A DNA stretch of 64,000 bases from Paenibacillus sp. MAEPY2 (GCF_000499205.1 NZ_AWUK01000043.1:1-64000); one strand, 5' to 3'; counted from the first letter of the stretch, positions 7,924 through 16,733 are shown. Made by a program: numbers and translations. Notes: generated from the letters alone by a model not told the origin.

Positions 7924-8664
7924 TTAAGAACCTTCCAGAACCTTATCCTCTATAACAGGAGCAGGAATTTCTGTAATCTCAATCGACTCTTCGGGACCAA
8001 AGCTTTGAATCTTCATTGGTATGGAGTCCAGATATTTATACTCCTCCGTTTTAGTTGAACTTCCGATAATATTACCCTCTTTATCTTTCGTGAAAATCTC
8101 ACGTTTAGTAGGTAAGCCGGTATCCAAATCAATGGTTACTATCTCTTTATGAAGGTCATCTTCAGCAAGAGCCTGTTTCTCGTTTTTGTCTGAAGCAGTC
8201 AAGGATTTCATTTCATTAGACTCAAGTACCGTCCAATCCTGACTTTCCAGTTCATTCTTCGCCTCTTCTAACAATGAGATCTGCAGTAACTTTTCATTTT
8301 CTGCAGCGATATTCTCTGGCATAGTCCAGGTGTTACCCACTAACTTCCCTGTTTCAAAATCCCGTCCGTATGAAGTGATTTTCTTCCCGCCATCTTCAAT
8401 GACGAGTTTATTATGAAGTTGGTTGTCCCGGTATTCCTCCGTGATTTCAGTGAGGTTTTCACGATCACGGTAGCGAATGATGTAGGATCCGTCTTCCATG
8501 GTTTCTTTGATGTATTCCACCTTACCTTGTGTTGCCTTATTGGCAGCACTTAGAACATCACTCTGAGCACTAACTATCGTTGGTTGGTTGAGGTACATAT
8601 AGCCACTTACAGCGACAGCCGCCAGCGGTAATGTAAGTAATGAAGCCAATGTCTTTTTCTTCAC
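7924..8664 (-). CDS. Secreted beta-rich protein, copy 1 of duplicated pair
   Basis: A 246-residue paralogue of the 6153-6893 product, differing at only about five positions, for example TLASLL for TMASLL, TASDKNEKQ for TSSDKNEQQ, and SIPMK for SMPMK. It has the same signal peptide and LolA-like strand pattern. The GTG start is preceded by AGGAGG. It follows the SH3 gene 8703-9320 by 38 bases. The near identity, against a more diverged SH3 partner, suggests recent duplication or gene conversion favouring this gene. Confidence 0.75.
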   Translation of the reverse strand: MKKKTLASLLTLPLAAVAVSGYMYLNQPTIVSAQSDVLSAANKATQGKVEYIKETMEDGSYIIRYRDRENLTEITEEYRDNQLHNKLVIEDGGKKITSYGRDFETGKLVGNTWTMPENIAAENEKLLQISLLEEAKNELESQDWTVLESNEMKSLTASDKNEKQALAEDDLHKEIVTIDLDTGLPTKREIFTKDKEGNIIGSSTKTEEYKYLDSIPMKIQSFGPEESIEITEIPAPVIEDKVLEGS

Positions 8665-8702
8665 AGGGAAACTCCTCCTTTTTTCGATACATTTATAACG
8701 TC

Positions 8703-9320
8703 TTATTCAGCTTTTAAGTTCCAGCCATTTACATATCCGCTATCAAAATATCCGCTTGAGTTAGAACCTGCCTGAAAATCTTGCACTCGCCAAGCATTCG
8801 GGTTACATGTGGAAGCATGCAATTCAGAGTCAAAGGATTGTAGGTAGTAATTTTCATTCAGACCCTTCATGACGCCACTCATATTGCTACAATCACTTGA
8901 GAACATTTGAGTCCATCTGCTCGTTTTTGCTACATAAGTATAATGATAATTGAAAGTTCTATTGCCAACTGTGTTGTACCATGCAGCGTAACCTAGAGCA
9001 GCGTTAGCATAATATCCAATACTTGCATTTGGATAATATACACGTTTCCACGCCTGGCTGTCAGCAGTAGTGTTGGAGCATACGCCGTCTGGACAATAGT
9101 CAACTAAGTCCGTACCTTGACTCACTTGAGCTATTATTGGATAGGAAGTCCCCATTCCGCTACGTATGTTCAATCCAGCTGTCTTTACGTCATAAACAGG
9201 TTGCTTTTTTTGGTATGAAGCTAGGGCAGCATCAATTTTACCGGTTGGTACATAGAATGATACGATTGCAAATACAAATAAGACGAGATACTTACTGCTT
9301 AGCTTAGTCCATTTTACCAC
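8703..9320 (-). CDS. Secreted SH3b-domain protein, copy 1
   Basis: About 205 residues from GTG 9320 (GGAGGG site upstream). It has the same architecture as the 6931-7545 product: hydrophobic export segment, SH3b domain with GLNIRSGMGTSYPII, and the CSNMSGVMKGLNENYYLQSFD block. It diverges from its paralogue mainly in the segments around the first cysteine pair (YCPDGVCS) and the tip loops, so the two SH3 proteins may differ in ligand while sharing the same downstream partner. It heads the two-gene operon. Confidence 0.75.
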   Translation of the reverse strand: MVKWTKLSSKYLVLFVFAIVSFYVPTGKIDAALASYQKKQPVYDVKTAGLNIRSGMGTSYPIIAQVSQGTDLVDYCPDGVCSNTTADSQAWKRVYYPNASIGYYANAALGYAAWYNTVGNRTFNYHYTYVAKTSRWTQMFSSDCSNMSGVMKGLNENYYLQSFDSELHASTCNPNAWRVQDFQAGSNSSGYFDSGYVNGWNLKAE

Positions 9321-9775
9321 AAATATTAACCCCCTCCAGATTTTATACAAAACTATACTACCATATCCAACCAATAATTTGTTACAATTTGTAACTAATT
9401 GATAAATATTGGATTAAAAAATAAGTGACTGAATCGTGAAATATAGTTCATATTATGTTGTCCACTGATTTACTTACCTCACCCTATGAATGAAATAAAA
9501 TATATATTTATCTGACTTTTGTGTTAATAAAAGTTCTTTCAAAAATACAAAAAAAGTCGCTTAAATAGCGACTTTTTTTGTATTCGATCTCGGCTAGGTT
9601 TCAACATTATTGATTTAATAATCTTCTAATCCTTGAGTTGATGTCTTACTATGTAAATTGGAGCTAAGCTCCTTTAGGTGATGTGATACAAATTTAGTTA
9701 AATGATACTCTTTTTATGAATGCCAAATACATAGAACAATGATAGAGGTGGCTTTACACTTCATTTTTGTACTTT
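9321..9775. other. Intergenic region with terminator hairpin
   Basis: No convincing gene. A perfect 14-bp hairpin with A/T tracts lies at 9548-9580 (CAAAAAAAGTCGCT with AGCGACTTTTTTTG) and can end the minus-strand HEPN gene at 9776 or plus-strand read-through. A related AGTCGCTATTTTAGCG dyad occurs at 97-116. Confidence 0.6.
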
Positions 9776-11113
9776 TTATACTTGTGCTGGTTTGTAATCT
9801 TTCCTTGAAATGTATTCTCCATCATATCCAATGATCCTGAGGTAGATTCTCATAAGCAAATCGTTATAATCAGTATAAAAGTTGTAGAGTTCATTACTAT
9901 TCATAAATGGAATTGCGCCTGTATGGAACAATGGATTCCGTACCTTTCTCAGATCGTCAGTCAATAAATTTTTAGGTATAAATCGAAGCTGCTTATTAAT
10001 CGATGTCATTTTCTTTTGAATGTTCATTAGCTCTAATTCATCTCTACTTAAACAACCAAGGCTGACGAGATAGTTTGAAATGAGGAATTCATACGCCATA
10101 ATTAACTGTGCCAGCTTGTTATCAATGAATGTTTGATTTTGTATATCTACGATTCTATTCGTATACTCATTTAACTTTAAGGAGTCTTCTAGTTCTCTAT
10201 ACTTCTGATACGAAGAATCAAATAGATGCTTAAGTCCTCTCCTTGTTAAAAAGTTATCAATAATAGCTTCATTATTAAACCTTAATTTAGTAGTTTCCAT
10301 AACATCGAATCTTACTATTTCATTATTCTCATCATAGTATTCGATTTTTTGTGGATAGTTAGTTGTTAAGGTTACTGAACTTAGGAAAGAAGTAATAGAT
10401 TTAATCTCCTTCTTAACTTCCTCTAATGAGTGGCATTCGTGAGGTACTACTGTAATATAAGATAATACACCATGATTAATCCTCTTAGTATCAATGAGTT
10501 CCCTAATCTCATTAGAATTCTCCGTCAATTTAAATTCTAAAGCTAATCGCTTCAGATCTACCGAGAACTTATCAAAATTAAAACCACCATTGGTTTCCGT
10601 TTTTTCAAGACCCAAAAATTCGAAATTTGTTATATAGGCTATTGCTTTAGAAGGGTGAATACCTTCTACTCCTCTTTTTTCGAAAGTAAACTCTGGTGAT
10701 ATACAGTAAAGTACATTTGTCTGGCCCTTTGAATTAGTGGATTCGATCCACAATTTTTCAATATTAACAGACCAACCTTCCATTTCATTACAGCGTCCTG
10801 AAAAACTGTGTTCATCAGGTTTATAATAGTGTATCCCCTGGTATTTTAGAATAAAGTGACTAGTCCCCGTAATATCTAAACAAAACTCCCATGAAACAGG
10901 GATAGATGTCGAATCAGTCATAAGATTTCCTACTCCTGAAAGATATCTTATTAGGGAATAGGGGTAGATGTCACCCAATTTGTTATGAAAATCATTCTCT
11001 GGTACCTGACTATCTCCGTTTATCAATTCTTCAGCTCCTATCTTACTAATTGGAGAAATATGAAAAATCATCTTGTGAACATTTTTAGAGAACGTTTTGA
11101 GGATAGTATTCAC
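9776..11113 (-). CDS. HEPN-domain protein, ApeA-like candidate defence protein
   Basis: A 445-residue soluble protein. The N-terminal about 270 residues are beta-rich with segments such as WEFCLDITGTSHFILKYQG and ISPEFTFEKRGVEG. The C-terminal about 130 residues are helical and end with DDLRKVRNPLFHTG, the R-x4-H motif of HEPN ribonucleases. This two-part layout recalls the ApeA family of anti-phage proteins (N-terminal ApeA domain plus HEPN), although the protein is somewhat shorter than typical. It starts with GTG after a GGAG site and stands alone. If the motif is active it would cut RNA after a phage trigger. The function is inferred. Confidence 0.6.
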   Translation of the reverse strand: MNTILKTFSKNVHKMIFHISPISKIGAEELINGDSQVPENDFHNKLGDIYPYSLIRYLSGVGNLMTDSTSIPVSWEFCLDITGTSHFILKYQGIHYYKPDEHSFSGRCNEMEGWSVNIEKLWIESTNSKGQTNVLYCISPEFTFEKRGVEGIHPSKAIAYITNFEFLGLEKTETNGGFNFDKFSVDLKRLALEFKLTENSNEIRELIDTKRINHGVLSYITVVPHECHSLEEVKKEIKSITSFLSSVTLTTNYPQKIEYYDENNEIVRFDVMETTKLRFNNEAIIDNFLTRRGLKHLFDSSYQKYRELEDSLKLNEYTNRIVDIQNQTFIDNKLAQLIMAYEFLISNYLVSLGCLSRDELELMNIQKKMTSINKQLRFIPKNLLTDDLRKVRNPLFHTGAIPFMNSNELYNFYTDYNDLLMRIYLRIIGYDGEYISRKDYKPAQV

Positions 11114-11240
11114 TCTTATTCAGCTCCAAATTATTGATAACTACTGAAATTATATCATCATTGCCTTATTCTACTCACAAAGTTTCAACATTATGAGTTT
11201 CGTAGCTATCAAGTAAGCTTAGATTTGTTCTATAGGAGGG

Positions 11241-12095
11241 TTAAGACACTTGTCCGATCTTCCTTAATTCTATTTCTGATCTCACCTTCAAGTCTTCATT
11301 GCTAAAGGTAGACTTAAACCAGGCGATTGGATTATCAATCTTGTTATTTATTAAACCTTCCGCGAACTTTTTTAAAGCTCTATAAATCGAATCAAAATGG
11401 TACTTTTGGATGCTACTCTCGATAGATGGATATAGTTCAGAGATCAATCGCGGTGGAAGATTAAACAATTTGCAGCATGATAAAAATTCCTCTTGATGGA
11501 AACAGATTGCCCCTGTTCCTTGAAACTTTATCATTTTTTCTACCACGTCTGCATATCGTGCATATTGTGCCACTTCAGGCATGTGTTCGCGCATAGGTGG
11601 TGTATCTTCTTCTTCTTCAAGATCTGTTGAAGGATAAAGATCTAAAGAATCTTGATTAATAAAACCTGCTTTATAGGGTGCATGCTGTGCATGTGAAAAA
11701 TCAGCTTCATATGCATGCTGTGCATTATTAAGTGCATGATGTGCATCTTCCTGTATTTTTGATTTGAATTCATAAGCTACTTGAGAAGTATTGGTCTCGG
11801 TATATTGATTAGAAGTCTGTTTGACAGGGTGTCCTACTACCTCTTTAAAGCGAGCTTTTTTTTCAATTAAATTACGACTAACCAGATCCTTAACAACGTA
11901 TTGGGCTTTGCGTTTAGACATCCCTCCAGCTGCTGCGATCGTATCATAATCTGGGAAGACATGCTCATGCTCAGCTTGATAGACTTTTATCACAATCATT
12001 ATCATTTTTTCATATGTTTTAAGATCAGAGTTATCCAATATCCCTCGTAACCCCTTAATCAATTGCTGTTCAGATGAATTAAAATTAGATAGCAT
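11241..12095 (-). CDS. Winged-helix (HTH_36/DnaD-like) plasmid protein, possible second initiator
   Basis: A 284-residue protein. Residues 1-85 are a helix-turn-helix of the plasmid/phage replication type: LKTYEKMIMIVIKVYQAEHE, then FPDYDTIAAAGGMSKRKAQY and VKDLVSRNLIEKK. The middle is low-complexity and contains AQHA-type repeats encoded by DNA repeats TGCATGCTGTGCAT (about 11675-11745). The C-terminus has a helical IDNPIAWFKSTFSNEDL segment found at the ends of replication and primosome-loader proteins. The ATG at 12095 has a GGAGGA site. It lies next to the iteron cluster, divergent from a strong promoter. A role in replication or its control is likely but not proven. Confidence 0.7.
   Translation of the reverse strand: MLSNFNSSEQQLIKGLRGILDNSDLKTYEKMIMIVIKVYQAEHEHVFPDYDTIAAAGGMSKRKAQYVVKDLVSRNLIEKKARFKEVVGHPVKQTSNQYTETNTSQVAYEFKSKIQEDAHHALNNAQHAYEADFSHAQHAPYKAGFINQDSLDLYPSTDLEEEEDTPPMREHMPEVAQYARYADVVEKMIKFQGTGAICFHQEEFLSCCKLFNLPPRLISELYPSIESSIQKYHFDSIYRALKKFAEGLINNKIDNPIAWFKSTFSNEDLKVRSEIELRKIGQVS
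11550..11745. repeat. TGCAT-type repeats inside the HTH gene
   Basis: Three copies of TGCATG(C/A)TGTGCAT lie between about 11680 and 11745, with looser relatives (GCATATCGTGCATATTGTGC) near 11550-11570. They are in frame with AQHA-like peptide repeats, so they may be merely coding repeats. In RepA_N-type plasmids, however, origins lie as repeats inside the initiator gene, which makes a binding-site role possible. Confidence 0.5.
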
Positions 12096-12132
12096 GAATA
12101 GTCCTCCTTAGAGTTCGTTCATGCCAATCCCC

Positions 12133-12161
12133 TTGAATTTGAAGCTTTTCTTCCGTATAAT
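12133..12161 (+). promoter_or_regulatory. Strong sigma-A promoter
   Basis: TTGAAT (12133-12138), a 17-base spacer and a perfect TATAAT (12156-12161) point rightward, away from the minus HTH gene and toward the iteron region. Confidence 0.7.
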
Positions 12162-12352
12162 AAGGGAACCGGCATGTTAATGTTGTATTTAAGCGACTTT
12201 AACACGCCCCCAGGATATCTGTTTTTTCCAGAAACAGTTACCTGCGGTTTCGTTTTTAACTGCTGTCAAGAGTTCGCACCTCTAGATAGCGAGTGAATCA
12301 AATGCTTTTTCTAATTGGCCATGAGGCCTGCTCCCTTAGGGAGCTTTTTTTT
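12162..12352 (+). ncRNA. Putative about 180-nt transcript, control RNA or small-peptide mRNA
   Basis: The strong promoter at 12133-12161 and the terminator at 12330-12352 delimit a transcript of about 180 bases beside the origin repeats. It contains hairpin-forming segments, for example CTGTTTTTTCCAGAAACAG near 12220-12240, and GGCCATGAGGCC. It also contains a 40-codon frame (ATG 12174 to TGA 12296) with a weak AAGGGA site. Plasmid copy-control RNAs and leader peptides are found at such positions, but it does not run antisense to a recognised rep gene. RNA versus peptide cannot be decided from sequence. Confidence 0.35.
12330..12352 (+). terminator. Rho-independent terminator
   Basis: GCTCCC-TTA-GGGAGC followed by eight T residues. 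Confidence 0.75.
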
Positions 12353-12435
12353 AGGTATAACTTTTTGCCTTGTGGCATAAACTACTAATTTGCCTTATCG
12401 CCATTGTATTTTTTGCTAATTAGTGAGTCAAGATA

Positions 12436-12646
12436 TCGGGGTTGAAAGGACATTTTTGAATTATCGGGGTTGAAAGGACATAAAGTCGGGGATGAAAGAA
12501 CAACCTATCGGGGTTGAAAGAACGTTATGACGGGGTTGAAAAACACAGTTAACTTTTAAAGATTTTTTTTAGTATCGGGGTTGAAAGAACGTTAAAATAT
12601 CGGGGTTGAAAGGACAACCTACCATATTATCGGGGTTGAAAGGACG
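12436..12646 (+). repeat. Eight replication iterons
   Basis: Eight direct copies of TCGGGGTTGAAAGGACA or close variants (ATGAAAGAACA, TTGAAAGAACG) start at 12436, 12464, 12486, 12508, 12530, 12575, 12600 and 12630. The spacing is 22 bases in the middle copies and irregular elsewhere, with an AT-rich stretch (12546-12574) inside. This is a classic iteron array for Rep binding and a likely origin of replication. The same unit precedes the rep gene at 15609. Confidence 0.9.
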
Positions 12647-12679
12647 CTATTCCACCTTTTCCCCCTGTTTCACTGATTG

Positions 12680-13825
12680 TCTTCACTGTATGAAAGTAAC
12701 CTCCAAGTAGGCTAATCGCAATACTTCATCATTCGGACCATAGCTTTCGCCTTACCAAAACAGGCTGAATGCCAGGCTGCTGGTTAGACCCGCTACCTCC
12801 GAAGAGATCCACAACGATATTCCCAGGTCGGCTGCTGTAATTGTTATGGTAATAGTTCCAGCGGCTTCTGCATAGGATGAACGTGCTTACCAACATTTCC
12901 GCGGGTTACACCTCCCAAACCGTGGACGGTTCTGCCTCTTTAACTGGTAAGCCAGCTCGTCAAACTGTGCTTTGCCGACGATCCCCGTACCAAGAAGGGG
13001 CCATCGAGTGAGCATAGAAAACAGGCTTATGTGCCAACGATACTGCGACCAGCCGAATGATGCTGAATTCTTAACTCATACTCACTGGCTGTGAACAACA
13101 ATACCTGCAGCATTCATTGCGTCTTAGAATTCCCTCTGATAGGACGAAGGATGGTAAACGTAATTACCTGCTGCTGGATCCATCAAACTAGCATAACGTT
13201 CAAAAAGGGCATTTAAATAGCCCACAAATTCCTCTGCAGGCATGTCGTCATTCTGTATCCTACTGTGCCCATCGGCAGCCAATCGTGCAGAAACACTTTT
13301 GACTGCAACGTTAAAAGGGGAGCTGTCAGATGTTACCCCTCTTCGTCTAAGGAACTGAGTATTATCCAAAGCACTTGAACATCGAAGTTATCCTCAACCA
13401 CTAGATCCTCAATCTCGGGATCTGGAATACTCCCAAACTCTTCGATTAGATCCTCGAATTCTTCAGATCCAAGCCCGATAAAGTCAAATCTGCCCAGCTC
13501 TCCTGTAATTCGTCCAGCGACCTGCCCAGTCATCCCAATTCTCGATACTTTATTTTTAAAGCGATATTCAGGAGCCGTTCCTGCTGATAGTCTAGATCCA
13601 CAAAAGAAACCTGCAGACCGGTATGGCCCTGCTCATAAACCAGGATCTTACATAGTTGATGACCACCGACCATGTTCCCTGTGCGTTCATTCCAGACGAT
13701 CGACTCGACATAACCAATTCCTCAATTCTACACTTCAGCTTTTCATACTCGGGAATTGCCTGGCTGTAGGTCAACCCGGGGGTTATACTGCTGCATTGAT
13801 CTGATCGAGTAGCACGGGATGTCAT
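12680..13825 (-). pseudogene. Decayed ParB-domain DNA methyltransferase
   Basis: Reading the minus strand across several frames recovers pieces of one gene. First comes a ParB-like segment, with IGYVESIVWNERTGNMVGGH and VSFVDLDYQQERLLNIALK (about 13535-13720). Next come LGSEEFEDLIEEFG and DNFDVQ (about 13365-13533), then the methylase motif region with a damaged DPPY (SSPFNVAVK) and NDDMPAEEFVGYL (13124-13320). Last come HPMQKPLELLP and GNIVVDLFGGSG, the AdoMet-binding motif, at about 12789-12821. At least four frameshifts and several stops separate them. Such ParB plus MTase proteins are common in phages and integrative elements of Firmicutes. The gene is dead. Confidence 0.8.
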
Positions 13826-13869
13826 TATCTATACCTCCTTAATTTATGTAGAAAAAACACCCAAGATCT

Positions 13870-14361
13870 TTACTTGGATGTTCTTTGTCTAAAAATCTTA
13901 GGTAATCCGGTTTCGTATTCTTCCCTGTCATACTCCATACGCAGTTGCTTTTTCAATTCATTGTAATCTTTAACAGCTATTTTGACGAAGCGCTCTACAA
14001 CATCGTTTGGGGTAATTCCTATGGATGATACATATTTACCCCATGCATCCAATAGTTCAGTAGAAGCATATGCAGAATTATCAAACATAAGTTTGTCAGT
14101 AAATTCTTTTGTTAAGAATTCATGATCTTTGATACTTCCAAGCATAACCACACTTTTTTTAGGGATTGTAAAAGAATCATATAGATGTGCTCTAGCAAGA
14201 ATCAAAGCGTATAACGGACTGTATAAGTTATGTAGCCTTTCGAATTTGCGTCTCTTCTTCTCTTTGTACGGTTCTATAAAGAAATGTAAAATAAGAAATG
14301 TTAAAACTGCTATTATAGCTGAGATTCCTGCAGACAATAATGGGGTTGGAATTGAATTCAT
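13870..14361 (-). CDS. Hypothetical single-pass membrane protein
   Basis: A 163-residue protein with one N-terminal membrane segment (LLSAGISAIIAVLTFLILHF, about residues 8-27) followed by a basic EPYKEKKRRKFERL stretch that places the rest inside the cell. The soluble part is helical, with LYSPLYALILARAHLYDSF and VKIAVKDYNELKKQL. The pattern recalls small membrane-anchored helical proteins found near phage-defence genes, but no family is recognised. Single minus-strand gene. Confidence 0.6.
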   Translation of the reverse strand: MNSIPTPLLSAGISAIIAVLTFLILHFFIEPYKEKKRRKFERLHNLYSPLYALILARAHLYDSFTIPKKSVVMLGSIKDHEFLTKEFTDKLMFDNSAYASTELLDAWGKYVSSIGITPNDVVERFVKIAVKDYNELKKQLRMEYDREEYETGLPKIFRQRTSK

Positions 14362-14597
14362 TTTTCACCTCTTTCAGATATCACAATTCGACATAAATCA
14401 GTACATGTCCTTCTGTAATAATTGAGTTGAGTTGATTTCAACGTTTGGGTGTCCATCGTATGCTTTCATACGCTCACTCAGTTGCTGTTCTCCGCTCGTC
14501 TATGGAATGATTCCTGTATTCGGATGCAATCAATTACACAGGCTTAAATGTCTCATATTCTGTCATAGAAGGCAAAAGAAAAGCACCGGTTAAGGTG

Positions 14598-15119
14598 CTA
14601 GGATGGCCAGATAGTTTTTTTTGCTGCTTCACTCAAAACATCTACAAGGATATCCCTTACGCCATCTCCAATGAACTTAGTAGTTTTATTCAAAACCTTT
14701 CCTATTCTTGTTGAAGCTAGAAGAGTTCTAGGTCCATCAGACATAGCGTCTTGAATATTATTTTCAAATTTCGCTATGTCTTCAGCTACTAATTCTTCAT
14801 CTTCTTTGAGGAGTTCGATAGCCGCTTCCAACTTGGCCTTAGTCCAGGGGAATGCTGCTCCACAATCTTTACAGAAACTAGGTACGGTACTTCCACCGAA
14901 GTTAGCAACCCCCTCGACGTGTAATTCACCTTGGATAGCATTACCGCATTTTTCACAAGTACAGATTGTTTCTTTACCACATTCAGGGCAAAACTTTTTA
15001 TTATCATCAGGGTATTTTTTCATAGCACTGTTAATTAAATGACCATTTTTACATACTTGTGCTTGATCATACCAATTTTGCTTCTGTTGTCCACCGTAGC
15101 CATACCCTAACCAATCCAC
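14598..15119 (-). CDS. DUF2321-family zinc-ribbon protein
   Basis: A 173-residue protein. Residues 20-95 carry three paired cysteine knuckles: AQVCKNGHLIN, then CPECGKETICTCEKCG, then PSFCKDCGAAFPWT. This order matches the DUF2321 family, which is widespread but of unknown function. The C-terminal about 80 residues are helical and include a hydrophobic stretch (VRDILVDVLSEAAKK). The start at 15119 gives the conserved-looking MDWLGYGYGGQ opening. Single gene. Confidence 0.75.
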   Translation of the reverse strand: MDWLGYGYGGQQKQNWYDQAQVCKNGHLINSAMKKYPDDNKKFCPECGKETICTCEKCGNAIQGELHVEGVANFGGSTVPSFCKDCGAAFPWTKAKLEAAIELLKEDEELVAEDIAKFENNIQDAMSDGPRTLLASTRIGKVLNKTTKFIGDGVRDILVDVLSEAAKKTIWPS

Positions 15120-15458
15120 ATAGAATCCCCCTTAAGCTTCTGTTAACATCAGGAATATTCTACCTCTTTGGGACAAGATGGTCTACACTCCATTCCCTTG
15201 AGTGCGATCTGATTTTGAGCTAAGCCAGGAAGCTGCTCCATAGTTTTTATAATTGAATCTTAGTCTGTTTCTCTTGTCTATGACTGGACCAGTAGCTTTT
15301 ATGGACGCTGATTCGCAGAATTCATGGCCACTATGGCATTTCCTCTCTTCCTGGGGAGTTGAGCCCCATCTCTCCTCTAACATCTATCTAAAATTGTGAA
15401 GAGATAATTGCCAGGGGTTATTCCCCTTAAGTCTATACATTTATCTTAGATAAAAACG
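15120..15458. other. Gap with a remnant of an HTH gene
   Basis: Positions about 15198-15247 match the minus-strand HTH-coding segment at about 17957-18006 of the AbrB/HTH gene with three differences in 50 bases. The rest of that gene is absent. This is a short duplicated fragment. An open frame of 66 codons across it has no ribosome site and is not considered a gene. Confidence 0.6.
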
Positions 15459-15519
15459 TCGGGGATGAAAGAACGTATTATCGGGGTTGAAAGGACAAAA
15501 GGTCGGGGGTGAAAGAACA
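15459..15519 (+). repeat. Three replication iterons upstream of rep
   Basis: TCGGGGATGAAAGAACG (15459-15475), TCGGGGTTGAAAGGACA (15481-15497) and TCGGGGGTGAAAGAACA (15503-15519) repeat every 22 bases, two helical turns. They lie 90 bases before the rep start and probably mediate autoregulation of rep and copy control. Confidence 0.9.
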
Positions 15520-15608
15520 TTTCGATCAATTTTATACTCAATATTTAAAGCTATGGTATTCTATATTCACAGACATTAACGAGTATATAAGAAAGGAGCT
15601 GTTATCAA

Positions 15609-16733
15609 ATGCCCCCTCGGAGAATTAATATTGAACAATGGGTTGGTAAAATAACAGCGCTAGATCTACCTGCTGAAGATCCTAAAGTCCAGGAACTCAT
15701 TATCAAGGCAGCTGACCAATTGAAGACGAAATCAAAGGAAGTTGCTCTAAAACATATACAAAACGAAGGAACCGGTGAACTGCAACTAGCCAAACGACTC
15801 GTTCAGGAACATCAACTCACGGATGAAGAAAAGGACCAAATAAACAAGGAAATCTTTAAACATCAAATAAAACAAAAGATTTGGGAACAATCCCAGGTAA
15901 TCAGACGAGCTACCTATTACAATAAGCCTTCTCATCCCTATGGACATATCTTCTCAGAGAGTGCGATCAGTTCAATATCAACATCTAGGACGGTAGCACC
16001 CGCTTCAGAAACTGGAGATACACTGGTCCGCGACAACAGAAGAACTAAGATTTATCATCCAGCTAAAAAGGAACTGACCCTCCAAGACGCAAAGGTGTTA
16101 ATTGGAATTCATAAACTTTGGGAAGAAAGTGGGAAACAAAAAGAGTTTGAATTCACCATTTATTCTCTTGCTAAGGCCATGAATCGTGATACTGGTGGAA
16201 AGACGTATTTAGAGATCTGGCAGTCCCTTGAGGTTCTTCAAGATAGCAAGTTTGAATTCACCTATTATCATGATAAAGGGTTGATTGATTCTTTAGACCG
16301 AATCAATATCTTACAGGCAATTGGACGGCGCGACCGCAACGAGACATTCAAAATAATGTTCTCTGATGCTGTCTACCGTTCATTACAATCAGGTGCTATT
16401 GCTTACTTGAGTTTAGCCATTCTAGAAGATTTAAAGACAGGCACTGCGCAGAACCTATATCTTTTTTTGCCTGCACAAGTGGCTCAGGGGATCACACGGT
16501 GGCCTTTGGATGAGATTGCCCTCCTAATGGGGTCTAAAGCAAATAGGCCAGCCAAGAAGAAACAAATCGTGGAGGAAGCGTGTGAGAATATGATGGAGAT
16601 TTCCCTCCTCGATGGTTACAAATTACATGAGGACGAATCTGGATCTATTTTTCTGGAGATCCGACCATCCAAACTTCTACTCACTTCAGGAAATAGTGTT
16701 AAGACCGTCCAACAACTTACATTCTCTCTATAA
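15609..16733 (+). CDS. Iteron-binding plasmid replication initiator
   Basis: A 374-residue protein flanked on both sides by the same 17-bp iteron, the strongest argument for its role. Residues 1-120 are helical and charged. The C-terminal two thirds look like paired winged helices of the Rep/RPA initiator type: LTLQDAKVLIGIHKLWEESG with FEFTIYSLAKAMNRDTGG, then the second module AIAYLSLAILEDLKTGTAQNLYLFLPA with ITRWPLDEIALLMGS. The ATG has an AAAGGAG site. Rep would bind the iterons at 12.4 and 15.5 kb, melt the origin and repress itself. A specific Rep subfamily was not assigned. Confidence 0.8.
   Translation: MPPRRINIEQWVGKITALDLPAEDPKVQELIIKAADQLKTKSKEVALKHIQNEGTGELQLAKRLVQEHQLTDEEKDQINKEIFKHQIKQKIWEQSQVIRRATYYNKPSHPYGHIFSESAISSISTSRTVAPASETGDTLVRDNRRTKIYHPAKKELTLQDAKVLIGIHKLWEESGKQKEFEFTIYSLAKAMNRDTGGKTYLEIWQSLEVLQDSKFEFTYYHDKGLIDSLDRINILQAIGRRDRNETFKIMFSDAVYRSLQSGAIAYLSLAILEDLKTGTAQNLYLFLPAQVAQGITRWPLDEIALLMGSKANRPAKKKQIVEEACENMMEISLLDGYKLHEDESGSIFLEIRPSKLLLTSGNSVKTVQQLTFSL

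Noticed and set aside
12436..12646. CRISPR-like array of short repeats
   Set aside because: Repeats are 17 bp with 5-28 base irregular gaps, no unique 30-40 bp spacers and no cas genes. They match the sites flanking rep and are iterons.
13124..13825. Three short minus-strand frames as independent genes
   Set aside because: They are fragments of one frameshifted ParB/methyltransferase gene whose motifs continue across the breaks.
15183..15383. 66-codon minus frame as a gene
   Set aside because: No ribosome site, and part of it is a 50-bp copy of an HTH-gene segment read in an odd frame.
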